In this document: piece by piece, positions 10,190-19,565 of the stretch
Layout: every line of letters begins with the position of its first letter
Position numbering within the stretch: position 1 is the stretch's first letter
From: Methanobrevibacter arboriphilus
GTDB taxonomy: Archaea > Methanobacteriota > Methanobacteria > Methanobacteriales > Methanobacteriaceae
Length of the DNA stretch: 64,000 nucleotides
Direction of reading: 5' to 3'
Assembly: GCF_019669925.1 (NCBI RefSeq)
Contig: NZ_AP019779.1
Location: forward strand, 2,287,001-2,351,000
Notes under the pieces: generated by a model
What the model was told of the DNA's origin: nothing
Database searches by the model: none
What the model saw: the letters and a program-made list of their open reading frames with translations, nothing else
Translations under genes and position numbers: made by a program

Positions 10190-10509
10190 TAATATTTTTA
10201 ATGATATTTGCTATTTTTATTTCATTTATTTTTTTATTTCCTTTTACTACTATTATTTACTTTTATTTAGTCTTTTCTAATCTTTTTTAATCTTTTTAAT
10301 TTTCTTTAGTCTTTTTAATCTTCTTTTAATCTATGATATTTTTATTTATTTTCTAATATTAATTGTGATTCTTATTTTTATTATTTATAGATGATATTTA
10401 TAGATAAGTTTTATAGATAATTTTTATAGATAAATTTAAATACTTATAAAATAAATCTTTTATAGGTATTATAATATCATTAATACCACTAATTGCTGCT
10501 AATATTTAG
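10190..10509. other. Gene-free region before tRNA-Ala
   Basis: The first 130 bases are T-rich and fit termination of the DUF354 gene. Four tandem units of about 13 bp (TTATAGATAAGTT-like) follow at 10383-10436. A promoter-like box for the tRNA lies at 10435-10450. Confidence 0.5.
10435..10450 (+). promoter_or_regulatory. Possible TATA box of tRNA-Ala
   Basis: TTTAAATACTTATAAA resembles an archaeal TATA element. It lies about 65 bases before the mature tRNA, which would give a leader of roughly 40 bases to be removed by RNase P. An alternative weaker box, ATTATAATAT, is near 10469. Confidence 0.35.
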
Positions 10510-10582
<73 letters not shown>

Positions 10583-10837
10583 TTTTTTAATTTACTTCTT
10601 TTATACATCCACTATCTTTAAAAATTTTCATGAGAGTTTTTAAAAGTATTTAGATGTGTTTTCTAATTTTTAGAAAAACTTTTTATTGAATAAGTATAAA
10701 TACATTTATACTATAAATAATAAGATTATGAATATCAAATTTTAATATAGACCTTGATAATAAATTTTAATAATAAACTTTAATGATAAATTTTAATAAT
10801 AAATTTTTATATAAATATATTTAAAAGGGAGTTTTCA

Positions 10838-11917
10838 ATGCCTTTAATAGCTCAAAATCATTTTCAATTTATATTAGAAATAGGGGCAATAATATTTGCT
10901 TTGGTAACATTTACTATTAATTTAGTTCCAATTTCTCTTAGTATAATTACCTTCCTTTCACTTTTCTTATCAGTTGCATTTACTCTTCTTTTTGGAGCAG
11001 ATTTAGCAATGCTATTTTTATCCTTTGGACAGAACGAGTTTACACATCCTTTTGGACCAATTGCACTTTTAGCGATTATAACTTCTTTAGCTTCATTAAA
11101 AGTAATGGAAGATTCTGGTGTTAATGTAAAAAGTTTACAAAAATTTGTATTTATTTTATTGATAGGAGTAACTGTATTTGGAGGGTTAATGCATAGATCT
11201 TTCTTACTTCTTTGGATTTTAGGTTTATTTGTAGGATATTTCCTAATATCTAAATCTTTTAGACAAAAGTCATTTTTAACTGTAAAAAGAGTTTTGATAT
11301 TTTGTGGTTTAGGTGGAGCAGCTTTTGTTTGTCTTGAATTACTTTCTGCTATAACTCATATGGAAATATTTTCTCCACTTCTTAGGATTACAAGGATTGA
11401 AACAAATTCTCTTGCAAGTTTAAAGATGGTTTTACATAATACACAGTTAATTGGTCACACTCCAGGTTCTGCATATTGGGGTGCTGAAGATACTGGATTT
11501 GCTTCAGGCTATATAAGTCTTCCAATGTCGTTCATTCTATTGTTTGGTTTACCGTTCCCATTGTTTTATGGTGTTTTGGTAACTAAAAAGGATGCTATAG
11601 ACTATATGCTTCCTGGAATATTTGGATATTCCTTTGATTTTGGATATCTTGGTTTAATTGCTCTGGTTGGCTTCACTCTATTTACGATAATCATTGGGCT
11701 CATGGTTCTTCGTGAATATAGGGCTAAACGTGAAAAAAACAATAAAAAATATCTTGGAAAAGAAGTTCTTTTAATAGGGTCTCTTACAGCTTTTATAGCT
11801 CAAGCTATTGTTGGTATGTTTATATTTAATCGTTCTATTAATGGTACTGCTCTTTTAACATTCATATTCCTTGCTTCGCTAGTTATTTCCCATGTAATAT
11901 CGCTTAAACGGAACTAA
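10838..11917 (+). CDS. Multi-pass membrane protein of unknown function
   Basis: 359 residues, mostly hydrophobic, with roughly nine predicted membrane helices from about residue 12 to the end and short charged loops (such as REYRAKREKNNKKY near residue 300). I do not recognise a family. The layout of many helices with one longer loop in the middle (HTPGSAYWGAEDTGF) recalls O-antigen polymerase-like proteins, but no diagnostic motif is seen, so this is only a suggestion. The start follows AAAAGGGAG. It lies between tRNA-Ala and the DUF1890 gene, with no obvious operon partner. Confidence 0.7.
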   Translation: MPLIAQNHFQFILEIGAIIFALVTFTINLVPISLSIITFLSLFLSVAFTLLFGADLAMLFLSFGQNEFTHPFGPIALLAIITSLASLKVMEDSGVNVKSLQKFVFILLIGVTVFGGLMHRSFLLLWILGLFVGYFLISKSFRQKSFLTVKRVLIFCGLGGAAFVCLELLSAITHMEIFSPLLRITRIETNSLASLKMVLHNTQLIGHTPGSAYWGAEDTGFASGYISLPMSFILLFGLPFPLFYGVLVTKKDAIDYMLPGIFGYSFDFGYLGLIALVGFTLFTIIIGLMVLREYRAKREKNNKKYLGKEVLLIGSLTAFIAQAIVGMFIFNRSINGTALLTFIFLASLVISHVISLKRN

Positions 11918-12246
11918 ACATTATTTATATGGTATTAATTTAAGTATTATAATTTGAACATTTATTAATATTTAATATTAAAACAAGCATTTATTAGTAT
12001 TTAATATAACAATTAATATTAAAATGATTAAATACAAACATATTTAATTATATAACATGATTAATTGTATAATGATGAGTAATTGTATAATATTTTTAAT
12101 TAAATAGAACATATTAATAATATATTTAATTATCTTATATTGTTATTAATATTATTACTATTATTACAACTATTACTATTATTATGGATTATTGTTTTAG
12201 AAAAAAATTTGAAAAAATATAGAAATAAAAGATAGTGGGTAAAATT
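11918..12246. other. Gene-free AT-rich region
   Basis: Nothing coding is seen. It consists of A/T-only stretches with imprecise TATTTAATAT and ATTATTACT repeats, and should contain the promoter of the DUF1890 gene. Confidence 0.5.
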
Positions 12247-12702
12247 ATGAAAAAAGCTTTGATTTTATTAGGATGTCCCGAATCTCCTTCTCAAACTCCA
12301 ATGGCGATTTATGCTGCTCAAAAATTAGCTAAAATGGATTATGATGTTACTGTTGCTAGTACTCCATCTGCAGCTAAGCTTTTAGAAGTTTCAGATCCTG
12401 AAGAATATTATGTAAAAAATAAGACTGATATTGAATCATGTTTAGATGGTCTAGAAAAAGGGCAATATGATTTATTAGTGGGGTTTGTTCATAAAGATGC
12501 TGCTGCTTCTTATTTTATTACTTTTTATCATCTTTTAGAATGTGAATCTATTGCTTTAGTTTTTGAAAAAGATAATGAGTTATTAAAAGAATTTGTTAAA
12601 ATGGTTGATGAAAATACTGATTCTAAGATAGTTGCTGTTAGAGCTTTCCATAATCCAACTCCTCTTAGAGTTAAATTTGATAAAGCTTTAAAAGATTTAT
12701 AA
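12247..12702 (+). CDS. DUF1890 family protein
   Basis: 151 residues beginning MKKALILLGCPESP. This matches DUF1890, a small Rossmann-like family that I recall as confined to methanogens; its biochemical role is not known to me. The sequence has a beta-alpha-beta look with an early Cys (LLGCPESPSQTP) and the HKDAAASYF segment. A GTG at 12235 is in frame, but GTGGGT there looks like the ribosome binding site for ATG at 12247. The DUF1894 gene follows 56 bases downstream, an arrangement that suggests a two-gene operon and a shared job. Confidence 0.85.
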   Translation: MKKALILLGCPESPSQTPMAIYAAQKLAKMDYDVTVASTPSAAKLLEVSDPEEYYVKNKTDIESCLDGLEKGQYDLLVGFVHKDAAASYFITFYHLLECESIALVFEKDNELLKEFVKMVDENTDSKIVAVRAFHNPTPLRVKFDKALKDL

Positions 12703-12758
12703 GTATTCATTTTTATTATTATAATTGAATATTACTTTAATATATGGGGTGATTATAT

Positions 12759-13067
12759 ATGTCATTTTGCTTAGAAACTTATCTTCAACAATCTGATGAT
12801 TATGAAGTTTTATTATCTCGCGCAGGATTTAAAGAATGTGCAGAAATTATAAAAAAGAAGTCTAATGAGGTTCTTTATATTAATCCTGGTGATAAGGTTC
12901 TTGGTGCACGTATTATAGGAATTCCTCCAATTCCTGTTGGTATAAACAAAGATAAGGGGACTATAATAATTTCTTATACTAAACCTTGTCATGGGACTGC
13001 AGCTATTGAACTACCTGTAAATGATGAAGAAATTGAAAATATTAGAAAGATAGCTATTGAAAAGTAG
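12759..13067 (+). CDS. DUF1894 family protein
   Basis: 102 residues beginning MSFCLETYLQQSDDYEVLL, matching DUF1894, which like DUF1890 I recall as methanogen-specific and uncharacterised. It contains the short conserved stretch IPPIPVG and a late Cys in TKPCHGTA. The ribosome binding site GGGGTGAT lies seven bases before the ATG. Its position directly after the DUF1890 gene supports co-transcription. Confidence 0.85.
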   Translation: MSFCLETYLQQSDDYEVLLSRAGFKECAEIIKKKSNEVLYINPGDKVLGARIIGIPPIPVGINKDKGTIIISYTKPCHGTAAIELPVNDEEIENIRKIAIEK

Positions 13068-13419
<352 letters not shown>

Positions 13420-14385
13420 ATGATAAGTACTGTTGTTGGTAGCTATCCAGTTTTTTTAAAAAAAAATAAATCTATTAAGGGAAGAATACTTTCCAATATA
13501 GGGGCTTATGACCCATATAAATTAGCTATACGTTATGCTGTTGACTCACAACTAAAGGCAGGAATTGATCTAATTTCTGATGGTCAAGTTAGAGGTGAAA
13601 TGGTTGAAATATTTGCTAAATCTATTCCTGGTTTTGAAATTGAAGGAAACACTTATTCTATCAAATCTAAAATATATAAACACAATAAATCTATTGGGGC
13701 AAGTGATTTAAAATTAGCTATCAAGTATATGGAAGACTTTTTATCTAATTCTGAAGAATTTTCCCGGGAAGAAAAATCTAAAAAAGGTTTAAAAGGTATA
13801 ATTACTGGACCTTCTACTATTATTCAATCTTCTAAATTAGGACCTATATACAAGGACAAAAACAAGGCTATAATTGATATGGCTTATGCACTTAAGGAAG
13901 AGTCTAGGTCTCTTGAAAAGGCAGGAGCTAAGATAATTCAAATTGATGAACCTTTCTTTTCAACTGGTTTAATAGATATGGAAGTGGCTAAAGAATCTAT
14001 TAATATTATAACTGAAGATTTAAGTGTTCCTATAGCTTTACATTGTTGTGGGGATGTTAAAAACGTCTTTAAAGATCTTATATCATTTAATATAGATGTT
14101 ATCGATTGTGAATTTGCAGGTCATCCAAATAACTTTAATGTTTTAGAGAAAAATGTTAATTATTTAATAGATGAAGGTAAAAAAATTGGTTTAGGTGTTA
14201 TAGATACTAAAAAACCTATTGCTGAATCTGTAGAAGATATATCTAAAATTATTGAAAAGGGGATTAAGATTGTAGGTAAAGAAAACCTTCTAATAGATCC
14301 TGATTGTGGTATGAAACTTTTACCAGATGAAGTGGCATTTAAAAAACTTCAAAACATGGTTAAAGCTATGAATTTACATAATTAG
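13420..14385 (+). CDS. metE: Core-type methionine synthase (archaeal MetE)
   Basis: The 321-residue protein is the catalytic C-terminal half of cobalamin-independent MetE only, without the N-terminal domain of bacterial and plant enzymes. Visible zinc-site elements are LHCCGD (His and Cys) and DPDCGM (Cys), and QIDEPFFST is the homocysteine-side motif. Archaeal core MetE does not use methylfolate; the characterised methanogen enzyme takes the methyl group from a methylated corrinoid. That fits the corrinoid genes in this window. ATG at 13420 follows GGTGATTAA. It runs on the same strand as, but well apart from, thyA, another one-carbon enzyme. Confidence 0.92.
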   Translation: MISTVVGSYPVFLKKNKSIKGRILSNIGAYDPYKLAIRYAVDSQLKAGIDLISDGQVRGEMVEIFAKSIPGFEIEGNTYSIKSKIYKHNKSIGASDLKLAIKYMEDFLSNSEEFSREEKSKKGLKGIITGPSTIIQSSKLGPIYKDKNKAIIDMAYALKEESRSLEKAGAKIIQIDEPFFSTGLIDMEVAKESINIITEDLSVPIALHCCGDVKNVFKDLISFNIDVIDCEFAGHPNNFNVLEKNVNYLIDEGKKIGLGVIDTKKPIAESVEDISKIIEKGIKIVGKENLLIDPDCGMKLLPDEVAFKKLQNMVKAMNLHN

Positions 14386-14510
14386 CTTTATTGAAGATTT
14401 TAAAACAAAAAATAATTAAATTAATAAGTAAATAAGAATATACAAATAAAAATAAATAATTAAAATCAAAAAAATAAATAAGTGATAAATAATATTGTTT
14501 AATAAAAATA

Positions 14511-14960
14511 TTATTTAACTCTTAATAACATATAAACAGAGCCATAATCTGTTGAGGTTCTACCTTCAGTAATTGTTTTTCCATCTTTATCAGTAACTAT
14601 TACATGAGTAGTTCCACTTCCTTGTTGATTAATTGTAATGCTTGCATAGTTGTTTATAGTTCCTAAATTAATTTCTTGACTACCAGAGCCACTATTTTGA
14701 GAGTATCTTCCATCAGTTGTAATATATGATGTCCAACTATTTTCTGTTTCTATATTAATGTTATATTCTCCCGGTGGTATGCTAATTGTTGAGGTTGTAC
14801 TATTATTTCCTCCAATTGTAATATTCGCATTACTTATTTCATTGGTTACTTGATTAGCTACGAAAACAAAGGTTATAGCTCCAACCACACAGAAAATAGC
14901 TATAACAATAATCAATATCACTGCTACTTTTTTTCCTGTACTCCATTCATCAAAACCCAT
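14511..14960 (-). CDS. Membrane-anchored extracytoplasmic protein, unknown function
   Basis: 149 residues. A short charged start (MGFDEWSTGKK) precedes one strong membrane helix at about residues 11-35. A Ser/Thr/Asn/Gly-rich, beta-prone part follows and should lie outside the cell. The outer part has repeated ITI, INIE and ITINQ strands, as in small archaeal surface proteins. No family is recognised. The ribosome binding site AGGGGGT lies six bases before the ATG. A TATA-like box, CTTATAAATACA on the minus strand near 15012-15023, lies about 55 bases upstream. Confidence 0.75.
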   Translation of the reverse strand: MGFDEWSTGKKVAVILIIVIAIFCVVGAITFVFVANQVTNEISNANITIGGNNSTTSTISIPPGEYNINIETENSWTSYITTDGRYSQNSGSGSQEINLGTINNYASITINQQGSGTTHVIVTDKDGKTITEGRTSTDYGSVYMLLRVK

Positions 14961-15631
14961 TTTAAACCCCCTAAATTTTAAATTATATGTTATATATATT
15001 AATATTATGTATTTATAAGTATATAACTATTGTCTTTTAGCTATGCATTTGTCATAATAATTATTAATATTATTGTTAATATTACTATTAATATTACTAT
15101 TATGATATGAAAGTACTATGATATGAAAGAAGAAACAACTAATAAGATAAACTCATTAAAGAATAATGTTGGAAAAAAATTTAATTTAAGATTTAAAAAA
15201 TTAAAATATAATAAAATGAACAGATTTTTGATGTTTTGTAGCTGAAGATATTTTCCTCTTTAATAATAAATATTAAGAATAAGCAAAAAATTAAATTCAC
15301 AAATTTTTAATAAATCTAAAAACTAAAGAATTTACATACTATTAAAAGACTTTCCAAAGAAATATTGGAGCCAAAGAAACAATTGAATTTATTAAATTGA
15401 TAGAAATTTAATAGATTTGATGAAATTATTAAAAATAATAACACTATAAATGATAATAAAAATTAAAGTTTATAAAATATATCACCCTAAAAAAGTATTA
15501 TTTTATAAATAATGACTAATATAAAAAATATTAGGTTATATTATACAAAATTAAAAAATTTGTATTTATTAAAGAGAATGATGATTTAAAATAATAAACA
15601 TAGATATTAATCTTGATTAGGGTGTGAGTTA
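14961..15631. other. Divergent gene-free region of 670 bases
   Basis: It lies between the membrane-anchored protein and an HTH regulator. The composition is less extreme than in neighbouring gaps. A 40-codon frame from ATG at 15124 and short coding-like stretches near 15300-15410 are present, but none has a ribosome binding site or recognisable similarity. It could be a decayed gene. Confidence 0.4.
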
Positions 15632-15904
15632 ATGTTTGAAAAAGAATTAATTCAAGATATTAATGAATCAAAACATAAAAAAGAAGTTTTAAAACTATTA
15701 TTTAAAAAAGAAAGAACTAAAAATGAGATGATGGAGATTTTAAAGATAAAAAGTCTGGAATTGTCAAGAATACTGAGATTTCTTAGGAAAAATGATCTTA
15801 TAGAATCTCATATGTCATTTGACCATCATGTATTTGAATATTACATTGCAAAAGATGGAGTAATCTTATTGACAATGTTAAATAGTGAAAACAATAATGA
15901 TTAA
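15632..15904 (+). CDS. Small winged-helix transcriptional regulator
   Basis: 90 residues. The pattern of three helices then a wing is visible. KKERTKNEMMEILKIKSLEL forms the turn-helix region, ILRFLRKNDLIESH follows as the helix before the wing, and HHVFEYYIAKDG is the likely wing. It resembles archaeal ArsR/MarR-type regulators, with no effector domain, so it probably binds DNA as a dimer. GGGTGTGAG serves as ribosome binding site. It stands alone downstream of a divergent gene, so autoregulation or control of that gene is possible but not shown. Confidence 0.75.
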   Translation: MFEKELIQDINESKHKKEVLKLLFKKERTKNEMMEILKIKSLELSRILRFLRKNDLIESHMSFDHHVFEYYIAKDGVILLTMLNSENNND

Positions 15905-16200
15905 ACTTAAATTTATATAATTTTTTAAAATACTTCATTTTTTTGGAAATTAACTTTTATTAATGCATCATATCATATTTTTATTTATATTTTCTATTAT
16001 ATCTTTATTTGTTTAATATATTTTTATTTATAATTTTTATTTTTTCCAAAAATTAATGAAGAATCTACTTAGTTTTATAGTAATAGCTATAAATTATACT
16101 ATATATTATTATATATAATATTATATAATGTATTATAGATAGATTTATGTAGAAATTCAAATAATAATATTTAATTCTCAAAAATATTTGGAGATATAAA

Positions 16201-16878
16201 ATGCCTATATTAATAGAAGTTGATGAAATAGCTGATGGATGGGAAACATTAGTTAAAGAAATAATGAAAGATGGTAAGGATGTTAATGATGAAAGAGGTT
16301 CTTTAACTAAAGAAATTTTAAATGTAATGGTCTCTATTAAAAAACCATTTGGCAAGGATGCTGGAGGGGATTTCTTTAATATTCAATCTAATTCTAATGA
16401 CATATCTAATATAAGAGTTCCTGAAGGCTATTTCTGGAAAGGTGACAGGTTAAAAACTTATAGTGAACAATTTATAAGTGACGATAAACAAGGGTTTGTT
16501 TATACTTATGGAAACAGACTTAGAGCTCATTTTAAGGGTGTAGATCAGATAAATGAAGCTATCGAAAGGCTTAAAAATTGTAGAGAATCTAGAAGAGCAA
16601 TTTCTATTACCTGGGATCAAGTGATTGATTCAAAAAATGATGAAGTTCCTTGCATGATTTTAGTTGACTTTAAAATAAGGGATGATAAGCTTTATACAAC
16701 TGCTCTTTGGAGAAGTCATGATATTTATGGGGCTTGGTTTCCAAATGCAGTAGGTCTTAGCTATCTAGCTCAATATGTTTCAGAAAGGGTAAATGCAAGT
16801 ATTGAAACAATAACAATTCATTCAATCAGTGCTCATATTTATGAGGTTAATTTTAAAGAAGCTCAAGAACTTTTATAG
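16201..16878 (+). CDS. thyA: Thymidylate synthase, archaeal short type
   Basis: A 225-residue member of the ThyA family, shorter than bacterial enzymes (about 264). The catalytic Cys is in EVPCMILVDF, the paired arginines are in ESRRAISITW, and the dUMP-binding stretch shows as RSHDIYGAWFPNAVGLSYL with HSISAHIYEVN near the end. It methylates dUMP to dTMP. Methanogens use tetrahydromethanopterin-type carriers, so the one-carbon donor is probably not folate; this is inference from the group. GGAGAT lies just before the ATG. Confidence 0.93.
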   Translation: MPILIEVDEIADGWETLVKEIMKDGKDVNDERGSLTKEILNVMVSIKKPFGKDAGGDFFNIQSNSNDISNIRVPEGYFWKGDRLKTYSEQFISDDKQGFVYTYGNRLRAHFKGVDQINEAIERLKNCRESRRAISITWDQVIDSKNDEVPCMILVDFKIRDDKLYTTALWRSHDIYGAWFPNAVGLSYLAQYVSERVNASIETITIHSISAHIYEVNFKEAQELL

Positions 16879-17187
16879 TTATTAAATAATTATTTTATTA
16901 TTATATTTTATAGATTATAGTGCTACTTTTTATAAATTATTATTTTATTTTTATAAAGTACATTTTTATAATTCATTATTTTACTTTTTTTTTTTTAAAA
17001 AAAAAATGTTAATTCTAATTTTCATTGCATAAATTTAATAATGATAATAGTAAAATAAATAATTATATTGATTAATATCTTATCAATATTATCTTATCAA
17101 TATTCTATTGATATTACTTCTATAATTTTTTATATTATAATTAAAAAAATTACTATATTAATAAAAATTACCAAATAAGAGGATATA
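16879..17187. other. Gene-free region with a T12A10 run
   Basis: It holds T-rich sequence after thyA, a long T-run followed by an A-run at 16985-17006, and imprecise TTATCAATAT repeats before hypE. No gene is seen. Confidence 0.5.
16985..17006 (+). terminator. Poly-T/poly-A palindrome, possible thyA terminator
   Basis: Twelve T are followed directly by ten A. The RNA would start with a long U-tract, the main archaeal termination signal, about 105 bases after the thyA stop. It also works in the other orientation. Confidence 0.4.
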
Positions 17188-18216
17188 ATGAAAATTGGGA
17201 TGTCACATGGTGCTGGTGGAGAAGTTATGGGGAAACTTATCTCTGAAACTATTCTTAATAACTTATCAAAAAAATCTGTAAATGGAGGGATAGGGTTAGA
17301 TGCTCTTGATGATGGGGCAACAATACCTTTAGAAGATTATGAAGTGGTTGTTACTACTGATGGTCACACTATAAATCCTTTGTTTTTCCCAGGTGGAGAT
17401 ATTGGTAGAATTTCTGCAGCTGGAACAATAAATGATGTTGCTGTTATGGGAGCAAAACCATTAGCTATTACAAATGCAATGATAATTAAAGAAGGCTTTT
17501 CTATTGAAGATCTTGATAAAATTATAAAATCTATGGATGAAACTTGTGCTGAAGCAGATGTTGCTGTTATAGCTGGTGATACTAAGGTTATGGAACAAGA
17601 TAAAATTGATGAGTTGGTTGTAGTAACTACTGGTATTGGTATTGTAGAAAAAGGTAAAGCTATAAGAGACTCTGGATTAAATGTTGGGGATAAAATAATC
17701 ATTACTGGGAGTGTTGGAGATCATGGAATGTCTTTAATGTCTTTTAGGGAAGGTTTTGGTTTTGAAACCGACCTTAAATCAGATGTTGCTCCTGTGTGGG
17801 GGATGGTGGAAAAGGCTCTTGAAGTTGGAGGAGTTACTGCTATGAAAGATCCTACAAGAGGAGGATTAGCTAATGCTATTAATGAAATGGCAAGTAAATC
17901 TGGTGTTGGAATTCTTCTTCAAGATGAAGCAATACCTATAAAGCAAGAAGTAAAAGCTGTTTCTGATATGCTGGGTATAGATCCTTATGAAGTTGCAAAT
18001 GAAGGAAAAATTGTTATGGGTGTTAAACCTGATTTAGCTGAAGAAACATTAGCTGCGATTTCTAAAGATAAATATGGAAAAGATGCAGCTATTATCGGGG
18101 AAGTTATTGAAAATAATAATAATAATAATAATAATCATGTTTTAATAGAAACTGAAGTTGGAGGTCAGAGGATTTTAGAATCTCCAATTGCAGATCCAGT
18201 TCCTAGAGTATGTTAA
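17188..18216 (+). CDS. hypE: Hydrogenase maturation protein HypE
   Basis: 342 residues of the PurM-like ATP-binding superfamily. It begins KIGMSHGAGGEVM, has the VVVTTDGHTINPLFFPGGDIG region, and ends in PRVC. The C-terminal Cys receives the carbamoyl group that HypE dehydrates to the thiocyanate used to build the Fe(CN)2CO centre of [NiFe]-hydrogenase. An unusual run of eight Asn, encoded by repeated AAT, sits at about residues 310-317 (18112-18135), in a loop between two strands near the C-terminus. The AGAGGAT ribosome binding site supports the start. hypA and hypB are 8 kb away. Confidence 0.96.
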   Translation: MKIGMSHGAGGEVMGKLISETILNNLSKKSVNGGIGLDALDDGATIPLEDYEVVVTTDGHTINPLFFPGGDIGRISAAGTINDVAVMGAKPLAITNAMIIKEGFSIEDLDKIIKSMDETCAEADVAVIAGDTKVMEQDKIDELVVVTTGIGIVEKGKAIRDSGLNVGDKIIITGSVGDHGMSLMSFREGFGFETDLKSDVAPVWGMVEKALEVGGVTAMKDPTRGGLANAINEMASKSGVGILLQDEAIPIKQEVKAVSDMLGIDPYEVANEGKIVMGVKPDLAEETLAAISKDKYGKDAAIIGEVIENNNNNNNNHVLIETEVGGQRILESPIADPVPRVC

Positions 18217-18240
18217 TTTTTATTTATTATATTTATTAAA

Positions 18241-18320
18241 AAATCAAAGAATTCTTAATTTTATAATATTAAATCAGAGATCTCTTAATTTTATAAAAAT
18301 AAAAATTTTCATAATTATTA
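18241..18320 (+). repeat. Dispersed hairpin repeat, copies B1 (partial) and B2
   Basis: AAATCAAAGAATTCTTAATT starts at 18241 and a second, longer copy starts at 18271 (AAATCAGAGATCTCTTAATT). The second continues into TTATAAAAAT-AAAA-ATTTTCATAA, the hairpin seen at 3521 with one substitution. It lies just downstream of hypE. Confidence 0.7.
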
Positions 18321-18378
18321 ATTCATTATTTTAGTATTAATTCATGATTTAATAGATATTTATTAAAATGGTGTTATC

Positions 18379-18849
18379 ATGGTAAGTGTGTTTAAAAAAA
18401 GGGTTTTAGCATATATCGCTGATTATTTTGTTGTTTCAGCTATTATGTGGATTATAGCAGAGTTATTGTATCTTATTGTATTCCCTTTTTCTGCATTTTT
18501 TGTTTATGAGTATATGATAATTTTAGCGCCTATCATTGGTTTAGCTTATTTTATTTTACTAGAAAAAAAGTTAGGAACAACTGTTGGAAAACATTTATTA
18601 TTTTTAAAGGTTCTTTCAACTGATAGCTATAATTATAATAATAAAATTTCATATAAACAATCTGTAATAAGAAATCTATCAAAAATTTATTGGATACCTA
18701 TAATATTTGATATTTTAATTGGTAGGTTTACTGGTTCTTCTAATGAAAGAATTTTAGGAAGACTTTCTCATTCTGAAGTTGTTCTAGAAGATATGGAATA
18801 TTCGAATAAAGTAAGCTTAAATCCTGAGTTAAGCGAAGATAATGATTAA
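18379..18849 (+). CDS. RDD family membrane protein
   Basis: 156 residues. The RDD family signature is visible. It starts KKRVLAYIADYFVV with Arg and Asp in the first membrane helix (about 9-32), a second helix follows at about 43-65, and GTTVGKHLLFLKV comes next as expected. A third hydrophobic segment (YWIPIIFDILIG) precedes an acidic tail. The function of RDD proteins is poorly known; transport or stress roles have been proposed for bacterial ones. The ATG follows GGTGTTATC. Confidence 0.85.
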   Translation: MVSVFKKRVLAYIADYFVVSAIMWIIAELLYLIVFPFSAFFVYEYMIILAPIIGLAYFILLEKKLGTTVGKHLLFLKVLSTDSYNYNNKISYKQSVIRNLSKIYWIPIIFDILIGRFTGSSNERILGRLSHSEVVLEDMEYSNKVSLNPELSEDND

Positions 18850-19085
18850 ATCTAAGATAATGATTAAATATTATTAATAATTTTATGAATATTGGTTTTA
18901 TAACTGTTAAATCAATAATTTTTAAATTTATTATTGTTAAATCTATAACTATTAAATCAATAAATATTAAATTAATAAATATTAAACTTATAATTTTTAA
19001 AGCTATACTTAACTGTTAAATCTATAGCTGTTAAATCTCAACTGTTAAATTATGAATATTATGTTTATGAATGTTAGGTGATAAT

Positions 19086-19364
19086 TTGGAAACAATTATA
19101 TGGCCAGTTTATATTGATTCAAGTAAAAGTCGGAATGATGGAAGGAAAATTAGTAAAAATGATGCTGTAACTAATCCAAAATTAACTGAAATCTCTCGTG
19201 CTGCACGTAAATTAGGTTTAAATCCTAAAACTGAAGATGATAAATATTATCCTCGGTTTTGGTGGGATAGTTCTGGGAGAATCATAATTGAACGTGAAGA
19301 AATATCAAAAAATAAGCTTTTAGTTAATATTAGCCAATCAATAAAATCTTTAAGAAAAAAATAA
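19086..19364 (+). CDS. srp19: Signal recognition particle 19 kDa protein
   Basis: 92 residues. The family hallmarks are ETIIWPVYIDSSKSRNDGRK at the start, AARKLGL in the middle and YYPRFWWDSSGRI. SRP19 binds helices 6 and 8 of 7S RNA and prepares it for SRP54, so it is part of co-translational targeting to the membrane. An ATG at 19071 is in frame, but AGGTGAT that follows it looks like the ribosome binding site for TTG at 19086, which gives the normal family N-terminus. The region just upstream contains imprecise repeats of GTTAAATCTATAA. Confidence 0.92.
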   Translation: METIIWPVYIDSSKSRNDGRKISKNDAVTNPKLTEISRAARKLGLNPKTEDDKYYPRFWWDSSGRIIIEREEISKNKLLVNISQSIKSLRKK

Positions 19365-19565
19365 TTTAAAGGTATAATTATTTAAAAGTAATCATTAAAA
19401 CTAGATTAGTTAAAGGTACAATTATATTTAAACTAAATATGTTTTAGGGGATAATTATACTTATTATTATAAATATTATTAAAATTATTAATATTTAATG
19501 TTATAAATATCTTTATATATATTATTATGAATATTATTAATTTTAAAGAGTTCTAAAGGGAAAGT

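Noticed and set aside
15124-15246. 40-codon frame from ATG 15124
   Set aside because: No ribosome binding site, no recognisable domain and A/T-driven Lys/Asn composition.
15300-15420. Remnant of a transposase (FPKKYW-like peptide near 15345)
   Set aside because: Only about eight residues fit, in one frame among several, with stops close by; no inverted repeats or further similarity.
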